Shown: one piece after another, positions 61,944 through 64,000 of the stretch | How positions within the stretch are numbered: the stretch's first letter is position 1 | Layout of the letters: every line of letters starts with the position of its first letter | Assembly (NCBI RefSeq): GCF_900172345.1 | Contig: NZ_FWFY01000002.1 | Span: 310,001-374,000 of the forward strand | Length of the DNA stretch: 64,000 nucleotides | Direction of reading: 5' to 3' | Origin: Limimaricola soesokkakensis | GTDB taxonomy: Bacteria > Pseudomonadota > Alphaproteobacteria > Rhodobacterales > Rhodobacteraceae | Made by a program: the position numbers and the translations under genes | Notes under the pieces: model-generated | Seen by the model: only the letters and a program-made list of their open reading frames with translations | The model's database searches: none | Told to the model about the DNA's origin: nothing

Positions 61944-61948
61944 GGGGC

Positions 61949-63103
61949 TCAGCCCTTCATCGAGTCCCAGAACCCCTTCACGGCGGAGAAGAAATTCGAG
62001 CTCTGCGGGTTATTCTTTTCGCTCGCCTCGTCGAACTCGCGCAGCAATTCACGCTGCCGCGCGGTGAGGTTCACCGGCGTCTCGACCGCGAGTTCGATGA
62101 ACATGTCGCCGCGCTGGCCGCCGCGCAGCGCCGGCATGCCCTTGCCGCGCAGCCGCATCTGCCGGCCCGACTGGCTGCCCTCGGGGATCTTCACCCGGCT
62201 CTTGCCGCCATCGATGGTCGGCACCTCGATATCGCCACCCAGCGCCGCCGCCGCCATCGAGACGGGAACGCGGCAGTAGAGATCATGGCCATCGCGCTTG
62301 AACAGCTGATGCTCGGCCACGTCGATGAAGATGTAGAGATCGCCCGAAGGACCGCCCCTGAGCCCGGCCTCGCCCTCGCCAGCGAGACGGATCCGGGTGC
62401 CGGTCTCGACGCCCGCCGGGATGTTGACCGAGAGCGACTTCTCCTTTTCGACGCGTCCCGCGCCCTGGCAGGCCCGGCAGGGATCCTTGATGATCTGGCC
62501 GATGCCGTTGCAGGTCGGGCAGGTGCGCTCGACCGTGAAGAAGCCCTGCTGCGCGCGGACCTTGCCCATGCCCGAGCAGGTCGGGCAGGTGGCGGGCTCG
62601 GAGCCGTCGGAGGCGCCGGAGCCGTGGCACTTGCCGCAGGTGACCGAGGTCGGCACCGTCACGGTCTTCTGCATGCCGGCGAAGGCGTCCTCAAGATTGA
62701 TGCGCAGGTTGTAGCGCAGGTCGTTGCCGCGCGCGGCGCGGGACCGGCCGCCGCCACCGCCGCGCTGGCCCATGAAATCGCCGAACAGATCGTCGAACAC
62801 GTCCGAGAAGGCCGAGGCGAAATCGCCCTGCCCACGGAAGCCGCCAGCGCCGCCGCCCGGACGCCCGCCCATGCCGCCCTCGAAGGCGGCGTGGCCATAG
62901 CGGTCATAGGCGGCCTTCTTGTCGGCGTCCTTGAGCACGTCATAGGCCTCGTTGGCGGCCTTGAACTGCTCCTCGGCCTGCGGGTTGTCGGAGTTGCGGT
63001 CGGGATGCAGCTCCTTCGCCTTGCGGCGATAGGCCTTCTTGATCTCGTCGGCGGACGCGCCCTTGGAGACCCCGAGCGTTTCGTAATAGTCGCGTTTTGC
63101 CAT
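61949..63103 (-). CDS. dnaJ: Chaperone DnaJ
   Basis: The 384-residue type I J-protein has the J domain with HPD ([12 protein letters not shown]), a Gly/Phe-rich region, four CxxCxGxG zinc repeats ([32 protein letters not shown]) and the C-terminal substrate-binding domain. It stimulates the DnaK ATPase. It follows dnaK with about 80 bases between, occupied by a long hairpin. Confidence 0.98.
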   Translation of the reverse strand: MAKRDYYETLGVSKGASADEIKKAYRRKAKELHPDRNSDNPQAEEQFKAANEAYDVLKDADKKAAYDRYGHAAFEGGMGGRPGGGAGGFRGQGDFASAFSDVFDDLFGDFMGQRGGGGGRSRAARGNDLRYNLRINLEDAFAGMQKTVTVPTSVTCGKCHGSGASDGSEPATCPTCSGMGKVRAQQGFFTVERTCPTCNGIGQIIKDPCRACQGAGRVEKEKSLSVNIPAGVETGTRIRLAGEGEAGLRGGPSGDLYIFIDVAEHQLFKRDGHDLYCRVPVSMAAAALGGDIEVPTIDGGKSRVKIPEGSQSGRQMRLRGKGMPALRGGQRGDMFIELAVETPVNLTARQRELLREFDEASEKNNPQSSNFFSAVKGFWDSMKG

Positions 63104-63129
63104 AGGATCGTCCTACCTTTCGGAAACGG

Positions 63130-63162
63130 AAGGAGCCGGCCCGGTCGCCGGGCCGGCTCCTT
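63130..63162 (-). terminator. 15-base perfect hairpin between dnaK and dnaJ
   Basis: AAGGAGCCGGCCCGG and CCGGGCCGGCTCCTT pair perfectly around a 3-base loop. There is no clear T-run on the minus strand (CCGTTTCCG), so partial termination or mRNA processing, giving less dnaJ than dnaK, is more likely than a full stop. Confidence 0.6.
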
Positions 63163-63184
63163 GGACTAGAGCTCTCGCGGCGCC

Positions 63185-64000
63185 TCAGCGGCCCCGCTTG
63201 TCGTCGTCCAGATCCTCGAAGTCGGCGTCGACGATGCCATCGTCATCGTTGTCACGCGGCTTGTCGCTCTCGGCAGGCTCCTCTTCGCCGGCCTCGGCCT
63301 GGCTGGCCTTGTAGATCGCCTCGCCCAGCTTCATCGACGCCTCGGAGACGTTCTGGATGCCGGAGCGGATCTTGTCGGGGTTGTCGCCCTCGAGTTCGTC
63401 CTTGAGCGCCGCGATGGCCAGCTCGATCGCCTCGACGGTCGAGGGGTCGACCTTGTCGGAGTGCTCCTCGAGCGATTTCTCGGTCGAGTGGATCAGGCTC
63501 TCCGCCTGGTTCTTGGCCTCGACCAGATCGCGCCGCTTCTTGTCGGCGTCGGCGTTCTCCTCGGCCTCGCGCACCATCTTCTCGATGTCCTCGTCGGTGA
63601 GACCGCCCGAGGCCTGGATGGTGATCTTCTGCTCCTTGCCGGTGCCCTTATCCTTGGCCGAGACCGAGACGATGCCGTTGGCGTCGATGTCGAAGGTCAC
63701 CTCGATCTGAGGCATGCCGCGCGGCGCGGGCGGGATGTTCTCGAGGTTGAACTGGCCGAGCATCTTGTTGTCGGCGGCCATCTCGCGCTCGCCCTGGAAG
63801 ACCCGGATCGTCACCGCGTTCTGGTTGTCCTCGGCGGTCGAGAAGATCTGGCTCTTCTTGGTCGGGATCGTGGTGTTGCGATCGATCAGACGGGTGAACA
63901 CGCCACCCAGCGTCTCGATGCCAAGGCTCAGCGGCGTCACGTCGAGCAGCACCACGTCCTTGACGTCGCCCTGCAGCACGCCGGCCTGGATCGCCGCGCC
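63185..64000 (-). CDS. dnaK: Chaperone DnaK (C-terminal part only)
   Basis: The right edge cuts the gene; 271 residues remain. The segment begins in the end of the ATPase domain ([32 protein letters not shown]), continues with the substrate-binding beta domain ([26 protein letters not shown]) and the helical lid, and ends in a negatively charged tail ([16 protein letters not shown]). It is normal for the C-terminal half of DnaK and shows no break. Confidence 0.98.
   Translation of the reverse strand, partial: GAAIQAGVLQGDVKDVVLLDVTPLSLGIETLGGVFTRLIDRNTTIPTKKSQIFSTAEDNQNAVTIRVFQGEREMAADNKMLGQFNLENIPPAPRGMPQIEVTFDIDANGIVSVSAKDKGTGKEQKITIQASGGLTDEDIEKMVREAEENADADKKRRDLVEAKNQAESLIHSTEKSLEEHSDKVDPSTVEAIELAIAALKDELEGDNPDKIRSGIQNVSEASMKLGEAIYKASQAEAGEEEPAESDKPRDNDDDGIVDADFEDLDDDKRGR

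Overview
The window looks like a chromosomal segment of a high-GC alphaproteobacterium of the order Rhodobacterales (Rhodobacter/roseobacter lineage). The basis is the divergent regB / senC-regA redox locus, the hemD-mitofilin-hemY block, the rimP-nusA-ylxR-infB operon, the methyltransferase-like/comF/grxC/nitrilase/ubiG neighbourhood and the divergent secA / PpiC-argJ-mutT pair, together with codon use strongly biased to G/C at third positions. Genes are densely packed, and many neighbours overlap by 4 bases (ATGA or GTGA). Almost everything is housekeeping. The clearest accessory candidate is a stretch of about 1.8 kb between regA and a tRNA-Thr. Layout: 1-5156 holds a sugar-kinase-like fragment, tsaE, a kinase-less PAS protein resembling Rhodobacter DivL, regB, senC and regA. 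5157-6959 is compositionally different and carries an Ala/Glu/Lys repeat protein, a nested inverted repeat, a (TAG)10 microsatellite and an operator-like palindrome; it sits where Rhodobacter species carry hvrA/spb and ahcY. 6960-10974 (minus strand) has tRNA-Thr(CGU) and the heme/envelope genes hemD, mitofilin-like and hemY. 11051-15239 has tsaD, gpsA, a YciI-like gene, an EVE gene and two membrane proteins. 15243-24786 has ahcY, two GT8 glycosyltransferases, an HD phosphohydrolase, msrA, argG, two NUDIX genes, hslO and cca. 24868-29824 has a heterodimeric ABC exporter and an RNA m5U methyltransferase. 29912-37939 has a cell-wall cluster (two L,D-transpeptidases and a CAP lipoprotein), hemH, comF, grxC, a nitrilase, a MarR regulator, ubiG and a proline iminopeptidase. 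38068-43460 is a complete peptide-type ABC importer. 43725-46553 has an exported protein with a roughly 100-residue Glu/Arg tail, dps and small genes. 46578-52034 is the translation/transcription operon rimP-nusA-ylxR-infB behind a leader with its own promoter and intrinsic terminator. 52146-64000 has a P-loop kinase-like gene, an unlisted 46-codon gene, mutT, argJ, a parvulin, secA, an exported protein paired with a PstS-OmpA fusion, radC, dnaJ and the 3' part of dnaK. Most notable observations: exact CtrA-type boxes (TTAA-N7-TTAAC) directly upstream of two genes, the DivL-like PAS gene and radC, suggest a local CtrA circuit (DivL controls CtrA in R. capsulatus; comF is also in the window). 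The rimP leader looks like an attenuator on the operon that encodes NusA. The regA-tRNA-Thr interval is the best candidate for undescribed accessory content. No CRISPR array, insertion sequence, integrase or rRNA was seen. All functional statements rest on reading motifs and gene order; no database search was run.
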